Shown: positions 33,557 through 42,441, counted from the first letter of the stretch. The stretch: 64,000 nt of DNA from Mangrovimonas spongiae (GCF_003944795.1 NZ_RWBG01000001.1:620001-684000), one strand, 5' to 3'. The notes: generated by a model from the letters alone, not told the origin. Program-made: numbers and translations.

Positions 33557-33597
33557 AACTAAAAAATTAGTTTAAACTAATTTTTTAGTTATATTTG
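33557..33597 (+). promoter_or_regulatory. BlaI-type operator (34-bp perfect palindrome) and promoter
   Basis: From 33557 to 33590 is a perfect palindrome; its left half is AACTAAAAAATTAGTTT and the right half the exact reverse complement. It directly abuts TATATTTG (33590-33597), an exact -7 box, so a bound repressor would cover the -33 region. The start ATG of the BlaI-like gene is 30 bases further on. Autoregulation by that repressor is very likely. Confidence 0.8.
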
Positions 33598-33627
33598 CTT
33601 AATAGAACTAAACTCTTAGTTAATAAA

Positions 33628-33987
33628 ATGAAACAACTTACCAAAGCAGAAGAAGAGATTATGCAAATTCTGTGGCAATTGCAAAAAGCCAATGTAAAAC
33701 AGGTTATAGAGCAATTACCCGAACCAAAACCTGCTTACAATACAGTATCGACTATAATACGAATATTAGAAAGTAAAGGAATTGTGAGTCATGATAAAAA
33801 AGGAAAAGGTCATGTGTATTTTCCTGTACTAAAAAAGCAGGATTATAGTAATCAGAGTTTAAATACGTTGGTTGAAAATTATTTTCAAGGCTCTTTTAAA
33901 AGTATGGTCTCTTTCTTTGTAAAGAAAAACGATATTAGTTTAAGTGAATTGGAGTCTGTGTTAAAAGAAATTAATAAAACGGAGTAA
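33628..33987 (+). CDS. BlaI/MecI/CopY-family repressor
   Basis: A 119-residue winged-helix protein: LTKAEEEIMQILWQLQKANVKQVIEQLP forms the first helices, and AYNTVSTIIRILESKGIVSHDKKGKGHVYFPV the recognition helix and wing. The C-terminal helices serve dimerisation. This is the classic BlaI fold. ATG 33628 is the natural start (MKQLTKAEEE). The BlaR1-like protein follows two bases after the stop. Signal: cleavage of the repressor by the peptidase. Confidence 0.9.
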   Translation: MKQLTKAEEEIMQILWQLQKANVKQVIEQLPEPKPAYNTVSTIIRILESKGIVSHDKKGKGHVYFPVLKKQDYSNQSLNTLVENYFQGSFKSMVSFFVKKNDISLSELESVLKEINKTE

Positions 33988-33989
33988 TC

Positions 33990-35405
33990 ATGTTGCATTA
34001 TATAGTTCAAATAATGGTTTACCAATTACTTTTTGTATTGGTATACGATGTTTTCTTAAAAAAAGAAACGTTTTTTAATTGGAACAGAGCTTATTTGTTA
34101 ATAACAATGTTGCTTTCTTTTTTAATACCTGTTATAAAAATAAAATCATTTCAAACTGCTATAGCTAAGCAATACGCTGTTGCGTTGCCAGAAGTTTTTA
34201 TAGGTAATAAAACACCTATAGTTTTAGGTGAAGTGGCTTTGGGAACTAGTCAAACTAATAGCTTTTCGTGGTCTTGGAGCTATTTGTTTGTTTTAGGAAG
34301 TGGGGTTATGTTTTTTATTTTTTTAAGTAAACTATTTAAAATAATCAACTTATACAGAAAAGGGGCTAAACAAAAAGTAAAGAAATTTACCATTGTTAAG
34401 CTAAGTGATAGCAATGCGGCATTTTCGTTTTTTAATGCCATTTTTATTGGCGATTTAGTCGAGCAACAAGAACGCGAAACCATATTACGACACGAGCTAG
34501 TTCATGCAAAGCAAAAACACTCTTTAGATATGGTGTTTTTTGAACTATTAAAGATTGTATTTTGGTTTAATCCTATGGTATATATCTGCCAGGACAGAAT
34601 AAGTCATATACACGAATATATTGCCGATAAAGAATTAGCGGGTTACGAAGGTAAAAAACAGTATTATTTAAACTTATTATCAAAAATATTCGACACAAAA
34701 AAAATTACATTCATCAATACATTTTTTAAACAATCATTAATCAAAAAACGAATCGTTATGTTACAAAAATCAAAATCAAAACAAATTAAATTAGTTAAGT
34801 ATGCACTTCTATTACCCGTTATAGTAAGTATGTTAATGTATTCTTCGTGTTCAAATGAAAATTTAAATAATCAAGAGCATAATAAAGAGGCCTCAATAAT
34901 GGAAAATATTGACGCTTTAAAAGAGTCGATAGCTGCTAAAGGAGAAATGACACCAGAAGAAGAAAAAGCCTTTAAAGCTTTGGTGGTATTAATTTCAGAT
35001 GAAGGCTTAAACCATGATTATTACGAAGAGGTATCAGAAACTATTGAAATTCCGTTTGGTGTTGTAGAAAATGTGCCTGTTTATCCAGGATGCGAATCTT
35101 TAGAGAGCAAGAATGAAATGATTAAGTGTATGCACGAAAACATTACAAAATTTGTAGGAGATAATTTCAATACGAAAGTTTCTAAAGGTCTTGGCTTAGA
35201 AGGAAACCAAAGAATTATGGTTGCCTTTAAAATTGACACACAAGGTAATATTAAGGAAGTAAAGGCAAGAGCACAACACAAAGCATTGCAAGAAGAAGCT
35301 GAAAGAGTTGTTAACCTGTTACCCAAAATGATACCAGGAGAACAAAAAGGTAAAAAAGTTACCGTGCCTTATATGCTACCAATAATGTTTGCATTAGATG
35401 AGTAG
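33990..35405 (+). CDS. BlaR1-type M56 metallopeptidase with TonB-like C-terminal domain
   Basis: A 471-residue membrane protein. Helices lie at about 1-25, 35-55, 92-112 and 268-285. The cytoplasmic zinc peptidase site is RHELVHAKQKH (H168, E169, H172). After the last helix (LLPVIVSMLMYSSC) come about 185 residues, ending in a TonB C-terminal-like domain: VPVYPGCESLESKNEMIKCMHENI and LEGNQRIMVAFKIDTQGNIKEVKARAQH. Such fusions are frequent in Bacteroidota. It would sense an envelope signal and cleave the repressor encoded upstream. Eight bases overlap the next gene. Confidence 0.88.
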   Translation: MLHYIVQIMVYQLLFVLVYDVFLKKETFFNWNRAYLLITMLLSFLIPVIKIKSFQTAIAKQYAVALPEVFIGNKTPIVLGEVALGTSQTNSFSWSWSYLFVLGSGVMFFIFLSKLFKIINLYRKGAKQKVKKFTIVKLSDSNAAFSFFNAIFIGDLVEQQERETILRHELVHAKQKHSLDMVFFELLKIVFWFNPMVYICQDRISHIHEYIADKELAGYEGKKQYYLNLLSKIFDTKKITFINTFFKQSLIKKRIVMLQKSKSKQIKLVKYALLLPVIVSMLMYSSCSNENLNNQEHNKEASIMENIDALKESIAAKGEMTPEEEKAFKALVVLISDEGLNHDYYEEVSETIEIPFGVVENVPVYPGCESLESKNEMIKCMHENITKFVGDNFNTKVSKGLGLEGNQRIMVAFKIDTQGNIKEVKARAQHKALQEEAERVVNLLPKMIPGEQKGKKVTVPYMLPIMFALDE

Positions 35406-36528
35406 AGTATTGTTATTATGTTTACTAATATGTTTTAAAGCCGAAGCGCAAACTTCGGCTTTATCTGTAGCCGATAGCTTATATGCTCATGGCAAATATT
35501 CGCAAGCCATTACTGTTTACAAATCAGATACTTTAAACCCTGCAACCAATTTAAAAATAGCAAAGTCATACGAAGCCATTGGGAATTATGACAAAGCCTT
35601 AAAATATTACCAAAAAGGACTTACAAAGCATAATCTGCTATCGCGGTTTAACTACGTTAAATTATTATTTAAAACCAAGCAATACACGTTAGCAAAATCG
35701 CAACTAGAAGCCTTAATAGCATTGGATAGTGTAAACCCTAATTACCATTATCAATTAGGTGTAATTCTTGAGGCTACAAACGATACAACAGCAATTAATA
35801 AGTATCAAACAGCTTATAAATTAGATTCTACGCATCAAAAAGCCATCTATAAAATTGCGCGTGAGTTGGTTAAAACAAGACAGTTTGATAAAGCTAATAA
35901 GGTTATAGATGAAGGTTTAATGGAATATGCTAATAATATTAGTCTTATAAGTTTAAAAGCACAGAATTTATATTATAAAGAGTATTACGAACAGGCGCAA
36001 CAATGGTTTCATAAGCTTTTGGATTTAGGCGAGCAATCCGAATTTATTTATGAAAAACTCAGTTTATGTTATGCTAAAAACTTTCATTATAAAGAAGCAA
36101 TAACATATAGACAGAAGACTTTAAAGTACAACCCCCAAAACGCCAACGCTATGTTTGTAATAGGAAGTTATTATGAACAATTACAAGATTATGAAAATGC
36201 CAAAAAATATATAGAACAAGCGTTGTTAATTAAAGATCAGCCGTTGGATTTTGAATATCAAAAATTAGCCATGGTATATAACCGATTAAAAAAATATGAC
36301 AAAGCTATTGATGCCTATAAAAAAGCTATCAAAGAAGATCCAGACAGGGTTGATATTCATTTTTTTATGCTTCTGTCCAAAGAAAGGTACTATGCAGATA
36401 TAGATGCAAAAATTAAATTATATGAAGACTTTATAAAGCGATTTCCAAATGAAAAGAACTTTGTGAGAATAGCCAATAGGAGGTTACAAGAATTAAAAGA
36501 AGAAAAGTTTATGTCTGAAACAGATTAG
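35398..36528 (+). CDS. Secreted tetratricopeptide-repeat protein
   Basis: A 376-residue protein with an N-terminal signal peptide (LLLCLLICFKAEAQ) and then about nine TPR units (for example YDKALKYYQKGLTKHNLLSRF, YENAKKYIEQALLIKD, YDKAIDAYKKAIKEDPDRVD). It is probably periplasmic or outer-membrane associated and works as a protein-binding scaffold. Its ATG overlaps the BlaR1-like gene by eight bases, so it is translated from the same transcript and is probably part of the response. Confidence 0.85.
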   Translation: MSRVLLLCLLICFKAEAQTSALSVADSLYAHGKYSQAITVYKSDTLNPATNLKIAKSYEAIGNYDKALKYYQKGLTKHNLLSRFNYVKLLFKTKQYTLAKSQLEALIALDSVNPNYHYQLGVILEATNDTTAINKYQTAYKLDSTHQKAIYKIARELVKTRQFDKANKVIDEGLMEYANNISLISLKAQNLYYKEYYEQAQQWFHKLLDLGEQSEFIYEKLSLCYAKNFHYKEAITYRQKTLKYNPQNANAMFVIGSYYEQLQDYENAKKYIEQALLIKDQPLDFEYQKLAMVYNRLKKYDKAIDAYKKAIKEDPDRVDIHFFMLLSKERYYADIDAKIKLYEDFIKRFPNEKNFVRIANRRLQELKEEKFMSETD

Positions 36529-36592
36529 CCTCATTTAAATATTTCTTCTTAGACAGCCAAAAAAATTGTACTTTTCGCTTTCATAAAGGTTT

Positions 36593-37069
36593 ATGAGAAA
36601 GTTAATCGTAATTTTGTGGGGTTTAAGTATAACATCTTGCAACTATTTTGATGTTAAAAAAACATCTACTGAAACCATTTTAAATGAAGAATTAAAAACA
36701 TTTAATTGGAAAGATGTAGATGAATATCCGTCGTTTTCATCTTGCGACAATGCCTTTCAAAAAGAGGAACGAAAAAAGTGTTTTACGCAAACACTTATAA
36801 ATACTATATCCAACCAGTTAGCGCATCAAAATATTGTGGTTACAGAAGATGTTGCCGATACAGTTGTCATGCGTTTACAAGTTACTTATAAGGGAGAATT
36901 AAACGTGTTAAGTATTAAAGCCGATTCTTTAACATACCAACAAATTCCAAAAATAGATAGCTTATTAACAAGCACCTTAAATGCACTGCCAAAAATTTAT
37001 CCAGCGGTAAAACGATCGCAACAAGTAACTACCCAATTTGATTTACCTATAATTGTAGAGGTTAACTAA
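36593..37069 (+). CDS. Lipoprotein with TonB-domain-like motif
   Basis: A 158-residue lipoprotein (signal peptide with lipobox SITSC, Cys16). Residues 35-70, EYPSFSSCDNAFQKEERKKCFTQTLINTI, resemble the YPGCE...KC...I segment of the TonB-like domain at the end of the BlaR1-type protein three genes earlier. The rest (VVMRLQVTYKGELNVLSIKAD) has the same pattern of a strand after a turn. It lies 64 bases after the TPR gene. Family appears conserved in Flavobacteriaceae; function unknown. Confidence 0.65.
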   Translation: MRKLIVILWGLSITSCNYFDVKKTSTETILNEELKTFNWKDVDEYPSFSSCDNAFQKEERKKCFTQTLINTISNQLAHQNIVVTEDVADTVVMRLQVTYKGELNVLSIKADSLTYQQIPKIDSLLTSTLNALPKIYPAVKRSQQVTTQFDLPIIVEVN

Positions 37070-37800
37070 AACCTAATAGCAAGCTTTTTCATCAGCCTTA
37101 AAATTTCTACGTAAAGCCAAATTAAGGTTACTAATAAGCCCCAAGTAGCAAACCATTCTTTATACTTTGGCGCTTTGTTTTTATGGCGTTCTATAAAATC
37201 GTAATCTAAAAGTAAGGATAACGAGGCTACAATTGCCGCCAGAATATTAAAAATGATAGCAATCCAAGAGGTTCCCCAAATAAAGGTTTTAATACCAAAA
37301 AAACTTAAAATAAAAGAGATGATATAAACAACAAAAATACTAGCCGCAGATGTAATAATAACACTCCTAAATGTTTTGGTAACTACAATAAGTCTTGTTT
37401 GATAAAGAATAAGTGTTACAAAAAAAGTTACAATAGTAACCCCGATAGCTTGATAGGGCATTTCGGGAAACTTAACTTTAATATAAGCAGAAAAACCGCC
37501 TAAAAAACAGCCTTTGGTAATTGTGTAAAGAGGTACTAAAATATGTGCCCAATGTTGCTTGTAGGATAAAATAACACTTATAATAACCGATCCAATAATG
37601 CCGCCATAGGTAAACCAGCTTACATCAACTCCCTGTTCATGAAGTTTCCATACGCCAAGGGTAACTCCCATAATAGCCAAAATACATAACATAGATTTTA
37701 TAAAAATCCCTCTAACGGTCATTTTAGAAGTGTCTTTATTATTATCGTTCCAGAAATAAGGTGTAAAAGCTGGGTTTGAGGTTTTTAGGTTTAAAGCCAT
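37066..37800 (-). CDS. Bax inhibitor-1/YccA family membrane protein
   Basis: A 244-residue protein with about seven membrane helices from residue 33 on. The N-terminus NPAFTPYFWND and the MTVRGIFIKS segment are usual for the Bacteroidota branch of the YccA/BI-1 family. The last cytoplasmic region (LDYDFIERHKNKAPKYKEWFATWGLLVTLIWLYVEILRLM) is also conserved. Family members are linked to calcium leak or membrane proteostasis; function here unknown. It lies one base after the next gene's stop, on the same strand, so is co-transcribed. Confidence 0.87.
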   Translation of the reverse strand: MALNLKTSNPAFTPYFWNDNNKDTSKMTVRGIFIKSMLCILAIMGVTLGVWKLHEQGVDVSWFTYGGIIGSVIISVILSYKQHWAHILVPLYTITKGCFLGGFSAYIKVKFPEMPYQAIGVTIVTFFVTLILYQTRLIVVTKTFRSVIITSAASIFVVYIISFILSFFGIKTFIWGTSWIAIIFNILAAIVASLSLLLDYDFIERHKNKAPKYKEWFATWGLLVTLIWLYVEILRLMKKLAIRF

Positions 37801-37801
37801 A

Positions 37802-38686
37802 TTAAAGAATCATCTTAAAGCCTAAAGAAACGTCTGTCGAAAAATTGTCTGGACTGTCTAAAAATATAGCAACAAGTCTGTTGTAATTTAAAGAAATAAA
37901 AGCACGACTACTTATACGGTACTCTCCACCAATTCCAAAAATAAAAGGCGCATCAAAAATGGTTTCATGATCACTAGTGCTAACTAATTGCGAATTGTTA
38001 TTCTCGTAAGTATATGTGACTTTATTGAAACTTAGCGTTGCAAATTTAACATTGGCATAAACGCCTAATTTGGATGTACTAACAAAGCGATACCTATAGC
38101 CAAGTGATAATTCGGTGCTAGAGTATTTTAGTTCGTCGTTTTCTAAAGCATGACGTAATTGAAAAAAACCAGAATGTCTCGGATTTTCTTTACTGGAAAT
38201 AACTTCTAATTCAGCACCAAATATAGGCGACAGCTTATTGTTAGGGTTCTCAACAAACGGGAAGTTAGTTAGTCCGCCTAAAACACCCAATCGTAACTGT
38301 GGTTCTGCTTTTTTAACAACCGATTGATAGGATACATCGGAAGTGCCGTTGTATAAATCGATAACTTTTTTTAAACTAGGAAGTGTAAGATCAACATTGT
38401 CAACCGAAACATTATAGCCGCTATCCATAATGCTGTTTAAAGTTGCTTTATATTCTTCTTGATATTTTTTATTGCTGTCTTTCGTATTTTTTAACTCGGT
38501 TATTGCGCCATCTTGAGTTCTAACAAAATAACGATATTGCCCATCAATAACATTCCAAAGTAAGTCTAAATTACCTTCAACTTCGGTTTTCAATTCTAGA
38601 GTCTCCCCATCAACAGTATAGGTTTCTTGAGCTTGACTAGCATAAACGCTAAGAGTAAAAACAAAAGCAAGTATAATGTGTTTCAT
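37802..38686 (-). CDS. Outer-membrane beta-barrel protein
   Basis: A 294-residue secreted protein: signal peptide (1-19, ending ASQA), a first domain of about 110 residues including YRYFVRTQDGAITELKNTKDSNKKYQEE, then alternating-polarity strands from about 128 (LRLGVLGGLTNFPFV, TELSLGYRYRFV, YANVKFATLSF, AFISLNYNRLVAI) ending DVSLGFKMIL, a porin-type end. Function unknown. It begins a short operon with the Bax-inhibitor-like gene (one base apart). Confidence 0.7.
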   Translation of the reverse strand: MKHIILAFVFTLSVYASQAQETYTVDGETLELKTEVEGNLDLLWNVIDGQYRYFVRTQDGAITELKNTKDSNKKYQEEYKATLNSIMDSGYNVSVDNVDLTLPSLKKVIDLYNGTSDVSYQSVVKKAEPQLRLGVLGGLTNFPFVENPNNKLSPIFGAELEVISSKENPRHSGFFQLRHALENDELKYSSTELSLGYRYRFVSTSKLGVYANVKFATLSFNKVTYTYENNNSQLVSTSDHETIFDAPFIFGIGGEYRISSRAFISLNYNRLVAIFLDSPDNFSTDVSLGFKMIL

Positions 38687-38766
38687 AAAAGGCGTGATTT
38701 AGGTTTTAAATAAAGTAAAAACAATAGCTTTTTTAGTAAAGCTAACAAAAATAAACGAGAGTGAGT

Positions 38767-39894
38767 TTATTTTTTAAAGGTTCTTCCTTTCCATTTATAA
38801 CTTGATAAAGTAGCAGAAATAGCCACAAAAACAGAGGTGAAAGGATATAAAAAAACACTAATAATGTATGTTGTAAAACTAAAAGACTGATTAAAAAACC
38901 GAGCCGTTTTAGCAATAAGTAAATAATCAATCAATCCTTTAATTAAGAAGAAACATAGCAGTAGTTTAAAATTAAAATGTCCTGCTAGCCCCATAACTGA
39001 AAAACCGACTAAAATACCATTAGTAAGCAATACAATTATTCCTGTTGATTTAGCAAAATTATTAGAATAATGTGTCGATTTTGAAGCCCAACGTAAACGC
39101 TGCTGAAAGTAAGCTATAAAAGAGCTTTCGGTTTTAGTGCTAACAATTGCCTTGGTGCTTTTTAAGTAAAAAACACCATTAGGGAATTGCTTTAAAGCAT
39201 TTTCCAAAAGAAAAATATCGTCGCCACTAGCAATATTGTTGTTGCTTGAAAATCCATTAACCTTAAAAAAAACAGTTTTTTGATAGGCTAAATTAGCACC
39301 ATTAGCCATAAAAGGTTGTTTTATCCCAAAACCACCCATGGTTGCACCTTGAAGGCTTAAAACATCTAAAAGTTGAAAATAGTTAAAAAACGTAGTTGTG
39401 TTGTGCAATGTTACAGGAGCAACAATAACTTTTGGCGCTTTTTCTGCTATAAACGAATTAAAACAATTCAACCAAGAATTGGGTAAAACGCAGTCGGCAT
39501 CGGTTGTGATTATCCAAGAATATTTAGCAACCGCAATAGCTGTGGTGATGGCATCCTTTTTAGGTGAGTTGGAAGTTCTTTTGTTATTTAAAATGGTGAA
39601 ATTGATAGTAGTATTTTTTAAATGCTCTTGAATTAATTTAACAGAGTTGTCTTCAGAAGCATCATCAACAAAAAGGATTTCAAAATGCAATCTTGAATAC
39701 TTTAAAGCCTTTATTGATTCCAGAAGAAAAGGCAAATCTTTGTCTTCGTTTCTAAAAGGAATGATTACCGAAAAGGTGTTTTTTGCAGAAATGTCTTTAT
39801 AAAAGAAAATAGGTGTTTTATTAAATCCAATAATAAAACTACCTAGTAAACCTAGATAGAAAATTACAATTACAATAGCAAAAACACTTAACAT
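38767..39894 (-). CDS. Membrane-bound GT2 glycosyltransferase
   Basis: A 375-residue protein with an N-terminal helix, a GT2 catalytic domain and three or four C-terminal helices. Motifs: FSVIIPFRNEDKDLPFLL, FVDDASEDNS, TTDADCVLP (DxD), GANLAYQK, and QRLRWASK (the QxxRW of processive/ lipid-linked GT2 enzymes). It probably glycosylates a lipid or polysaccharide. The ATG is adjacent to the stop of the flippase-like gene (0-base gap), so the two work together. Confidence 0.82.
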   Translation of the reverse strand: MLSVFAIVIVIFYLGLLGSFIIGFNKTPIFFYKDISAKNTFSVIIPFRNEDKDLPFLLESIKALKYSRLHFEILFVDDASEDNSVKLIQEHLKNTTINFTILNNKRTSNSPKKDAITTAIAVAKYSWIITTDADCVLPNSWLNCFNSFIAEKAPKVIVAPVTLHNTTTFFNYFQLLDVLSLQGATMGGFGIKQPFMANGANLAYQKTVFFKVNGFSSNNNIASGDDIFLLENALKQFPNGVFYLKSTKAIVSTKTESSFIAYFQQRLRWASKSTHYSNNFAKSTGIIVLLTNGILVGFSVMGLAGHFNFKLLLCFFLIKGLIDYLLIAKTARFFNQSFSFTTYIISVFLYPFTSVFVAISATLSSYKWKGRTFKK

Positions 39895-40863
39895 TTAATC
39901 AGATTCAGGGAGTTTAAAGTTTAATACATAATAACTTCCAAAAACACTAGGAAGTGCAAAATTAAGTAGCCACATTAGCATTACAGTACTAAGAATAATA
40001 AACTCGTTTACACCAACGCTAGTAAATAAATAAACGGCAACACTTCCTTTTATAACCACATCAAAAATAGAAATAGAAGGAATAATGGAAGCCAATAAAT
40101 ACATACTTGAAATAACTATCATAGCATTAGGATAAGATATATTAACCCCAAAAATGATCAAAATCCAATAAAATTGAAACGAAAAAACAGCATAACGCAA
40201 TAACGAAAAAGCACTAGCCTTATAAATATTGTTTTTAGGATAGTCTTTAAAAAACGCTTTGATTTTTGAAAATGACTGTCCCTTTATTTTTAAAGGGTAT
40301 TGTTTTAAGCCAAAACCAATCATAACACTTATTAAAATAATAATGGTTAGAAACCGCAAGACTTTTTTTAGGTTAAAATCGATATCATAGTTTAACAAAA
40401 ATAAAGTCAGTCCAATACAACCAAGAATTGTAGTAACCCCCATTTGAGTTATATTTCCTAAAAGGTTTATTAAAACTACACGTTTTCTAAGAGGCGGTTT
40501 AAAATATAAAACCTTAGCGCCATATTCGCCAATTCTATTTGGGGTAAATAACGATGCTGTTAAAGCACCAAGTGTTTGTTGGGTAGCATTTTTTATTGAA
40601 ATTTGTTTAATAGGGATTACAAGAGTTTGCCATTTTAAAACATCTAAAAACCAGTTTATACTACTTAAAAATACTAAAAAAGCCATGTGTTTTACAGTAA
40701 ATACACCATGCTGCTCTAAATAATTAATAAAAGTATGATAGCTTAAGTCGTTATTTAATGTTATTTTTTGATAGATAAAATAAAAAGCCCCAACAACAAT
40801 ACTTAATTTAATAAGTACAATAAAGAATTGCTTAGTTTTGTATGAAAGTGCTCCAAAGCGCAT
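39895..40863 (-). CDS. MprF-like/LPG-synthase transmembrane-domain protein
   Basis: A 322-residue membrane protein with about eight helices, of the lysylphosphatidylglycerol synthase TM region family (UPF0104-like). LGALTASLFTPNRIGEYGAKVLYF is the family's conserved segment, and the second is SIFDVVIKGSVAVYLF. Members include lipid flippases. Beside a GT2 enzyme it may flip or help transport a glycolipid. No aminoacyltransferase domain is present. Confidence 0.75.
   Translation of the reverse strand: MRFGALSYKTKQFFIVLIKLSIVVGAFYFIYQKITLNNDLSYHTFINYLEQHGVFTVKHMAFLVFLSSINWFLDVLKWQTLVIPIKQISIKNATQQTLGALTASLFTPNRIGEYGAKVLYFKPPLRKRVVLINLLGNITQMGVTTILGCIGLTLFLLNYDIDFNLKKVLRFLTIIILISVMIGFGLKQYPLKIKGQSFSKIKAFFKDYPKNNIYKASAFSLLRYAVFSFQFYWILIIFGVNISYPNAMIVISSMYLLASIIPSISIFDVVIKGSVAVYLFTSVGVNEFIILSTVMLMWLLNFALPSVFGSYYVLNFKLPESD
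40833..40840 (+). promoter_or_regulatory. Candidate -7 box TAGTTTTG for the barrel-protein/ruvC unit
   Basis: TAGTTTTG fits TAnnTTTG and lies 50 bases before the ATG at 40890, within the divergent flippase gene's N-terminal codons. Confidence 0.35.
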
Positions 40864-40889
40864 ACTGCAAAATAAACCATTTTAACAAT

Positions 40890-41528
40890 ATGAATTTAAT
40901 GACAAGGACGAATAAAAAAATATTAAGCTTAAGCCTATTTATTTTAATAACTGCATTTGGGTTTTCGCAAAGAACAACAAGTAAGTGGAAAGCGCAATTA
41001 GCTTTAGGTGTTAATAGTCCTTCGCAGTCAGGTTTTGTTTATGGTTTTGAAGGAAAATCTATTAATTTTCCTACGGTTAATTTAGGAATCCAGCATATGT
41101 TTAAACGTCAAATAGGCGCTAAATTAGATTATGGGTTTAATAGAATTTCAAATCAAGATAATACACCAGAATTCAAATTAAACTATTCAAGAATTAATGC
41201 ACAGTTTGTTTACGATCCCACGCCCAGTTTACATTTTTTGCCTTTTAGAATGGGCGTTGTAACCCATGCTGGCCCAGGATTTTCATTTGTAAAACCTTTA
41301 AGTGTTTATACAGATAATAATACGTCTTTTTTTAATGTTATGGCTGGCTTAGAAATACATTATGGTATTACAGAACGCTTGTCTATTTACACCGATGTAT
41401 CTTATATTTATGGTGTATCGAAAGATTTTGACCTGCCTGCTGAAGGCTATGGTAGTTTTAATGGAAATTTACTAACAATCACAGCGGGAGTTACCTTTTC
41501 GCTTAGTGGTTGCCAATATTGCGATTAA
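40890..41528 (+). CDS. Outer-membrane beta-barrel protein
   Basis: A 212-residue protein. Start ATG 40890 gives a signal peptide (KILSLSLFILITAFGFSQ); an upstream in-frame ATG would add 16 residues in front that make no signal. The mature part shows eight or so strands (WKAQLALGVNS, TVNLGIQHMF, AKLDYGFNRI, INAQFVYDP, FNVMAGLEIHYGI, LSIYTDVSYIYG, LLTITAGVTFSL) typical for small OmpA/OmpW-type barrels. Ends SGCQYCD. Its TAA overlaps the ruvC ATG by one base (TAATG). Confidence 0.72.
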   Translation: MNLMTRTNKKILSLSLFILITAFGFSQRTTSKWKAQLALGVNSPSQSGFVYGFEGKSINFPTVNLGIQHMFKRQIGAKLDYGFNRISNQDNTPEFKLNYSRINAQFVYDPTPSLHFLPFRMGVVTHAGPGFSFVKPLSVYTDNNTSFFNVMAGLEIHYGITERLSIYTDVSYIYGVSKDFDLPAEGYGSFNGNLLTITAGVTFSLSGCQYCD

Positions 41529-42085
41529 TGAAGAAAGAAAAAATTATTTTAGGAATTGATCCAGGAACAACTATTATGGGGTTTGGGCTCATAAAAGTTG
41601 TTGGAAAATCGATGACGTTTTTACAGCTTAATGAATTAGATCTAAAAAAGTACAAAGATCATTACTTAAAACTGAAATATATTTTTGAGCGCACAGTAGA
41701 ATTAATAGACACTCATCATCCTGATGAGATAGCTATTGAAGCACCTTTTTTTGGGAAAAACGTGCAAAGTATGCTTAAACTAGGACGTGCTCAAGGGGTT
41801 GCCATGGCGGCAGGTTTATCTAGAGAAATTCCAGTAACAGAGTATTCACCTAAAAAAATTAAAATGGCCATAACAGGCAATGGAAATGCTAGTAAAGAGC
41901 AAGTGGCAAGAATGTTACAAAGTACTTTAGGATTAAAAAGTTTGCCTAAAAATTTAGATTCAACCGATGGATTGGCCGCAGCTGTTTGTCACTTTTATAA
42001 TGAAGGTCGCGTTGAGGTTGGTAAAAGTTATAGTGGTTGGGCTAGTTTTGTAAAGCAGAATGAGCATAAAATCAATAAACAATAA
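41528..42085 (+). CDS. ruvC: Holliday junction resolvase RuvC
   Basis: A 185-residue endonuclease. Catalytic acidic residues occur in ILGIDPGTTIMGFG (first Asp), IAIEAPFFGKNVQS (Glu), and DSTDGLAAAVCHF (Asp pair), as in RuvC. It resolves Holliday junctions with RuvAB. The start ATG 41528 (MKKEKIILG) overlaps the upstream stop. The last codons (KINKQ) and the stop lie inside the 7-bp-period repeat that precedes the four-helix-bundle gene, so the natural end of ruvC may have been replaced. Confidence 0.95.
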   Translation: MKKEKIILGIDPGTTIMGFGLIKVVGKSMTFLQLNELDLKKYKDHYLKLKYIFERTVELIDTHHPDEIAIEAPFFGKNVQSMLKLGRAQGVAMAAGLSREIPVTEYSPKKIKMAITGNGNASKEQVARMLQSTLGLKSLPKNLDSTDGLAAAVCHFYNEGRVEVGKSYSGWASFVKQNEHKINKQ

Positions 42086-42097
42086 ACAATTATCAAT
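42067..42097 (+). repeat. Degenerate 7-bp repeats upstream of the four-helix-bundle gene
   Basis: Consecutive heptamers TAAAATC, AATAAAC, AATAAAC, AATTATC, AAT, all in step, run from the end of ruvC to the ATG at 42096. Confidence 0.65.
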
Positions 42098-42441
42098 GAA
42101 TAAAGAAAATCCTTTATCTGATAAATCATATAGTTTAGCTCTTAAAATTATTACACTTTACAAGGAATTATCAATTAAGCAAAAAGAGTATGTTCTTTCT
42201 AAACAGTTATTACGTTGCGGTACATCAATAGGAGCAAATGTTGCTGAAGCTAATGGAGCAATTTCAAAAGCAGATTTTTTCCATCGCTTACAAAGAAAGT
42301 TTAGAAGCCAAATATTGGCTAAATTTACTGAAAGATTCAATGTATATATCAGAGAAAGTATTTAGTGAACTCTACGAACAAACAGATGAAATTTCTAAAA
42401 TATTATTTTCAATTTTAAAGAAAACACGTATAAATAAGTAA
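42096..42441 (+). pseudogene. Four-helix-bundle protein (S23-like), frameshifted
   Basis: The two reading frames join into one protein of the four-helix-bundle (23S intervening-sequence/S23) family: first frame LALKIITLYKELSIKQKEYVLSKQLLRCGTSIGANVAEANGAISKADF, then, after a +1 shift, SIAYKESLEAKYWLNLLKD and a last helix. The shift falls on a run of six T at 42275-42280; five T would restore the frame. Possible causes are a real mutation, a slippage site, or a sequencing error. The intact protein would be about 115 residues. Function of chromosomal copies unknown. Repeats flank it on both sides. Confidence 0.8.

Noticed and set aside
33628-35405. A beta-lactam resistance operon
   Set aside because: BlaI/BlaR1-like genes are present but no beta-lactamase or PBP2a gene is nearby.
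42060-42441. Two separate overlapping small genes
   Set aside because: They are parts of one four-helix-bundle gene split by a +1 frameshift.
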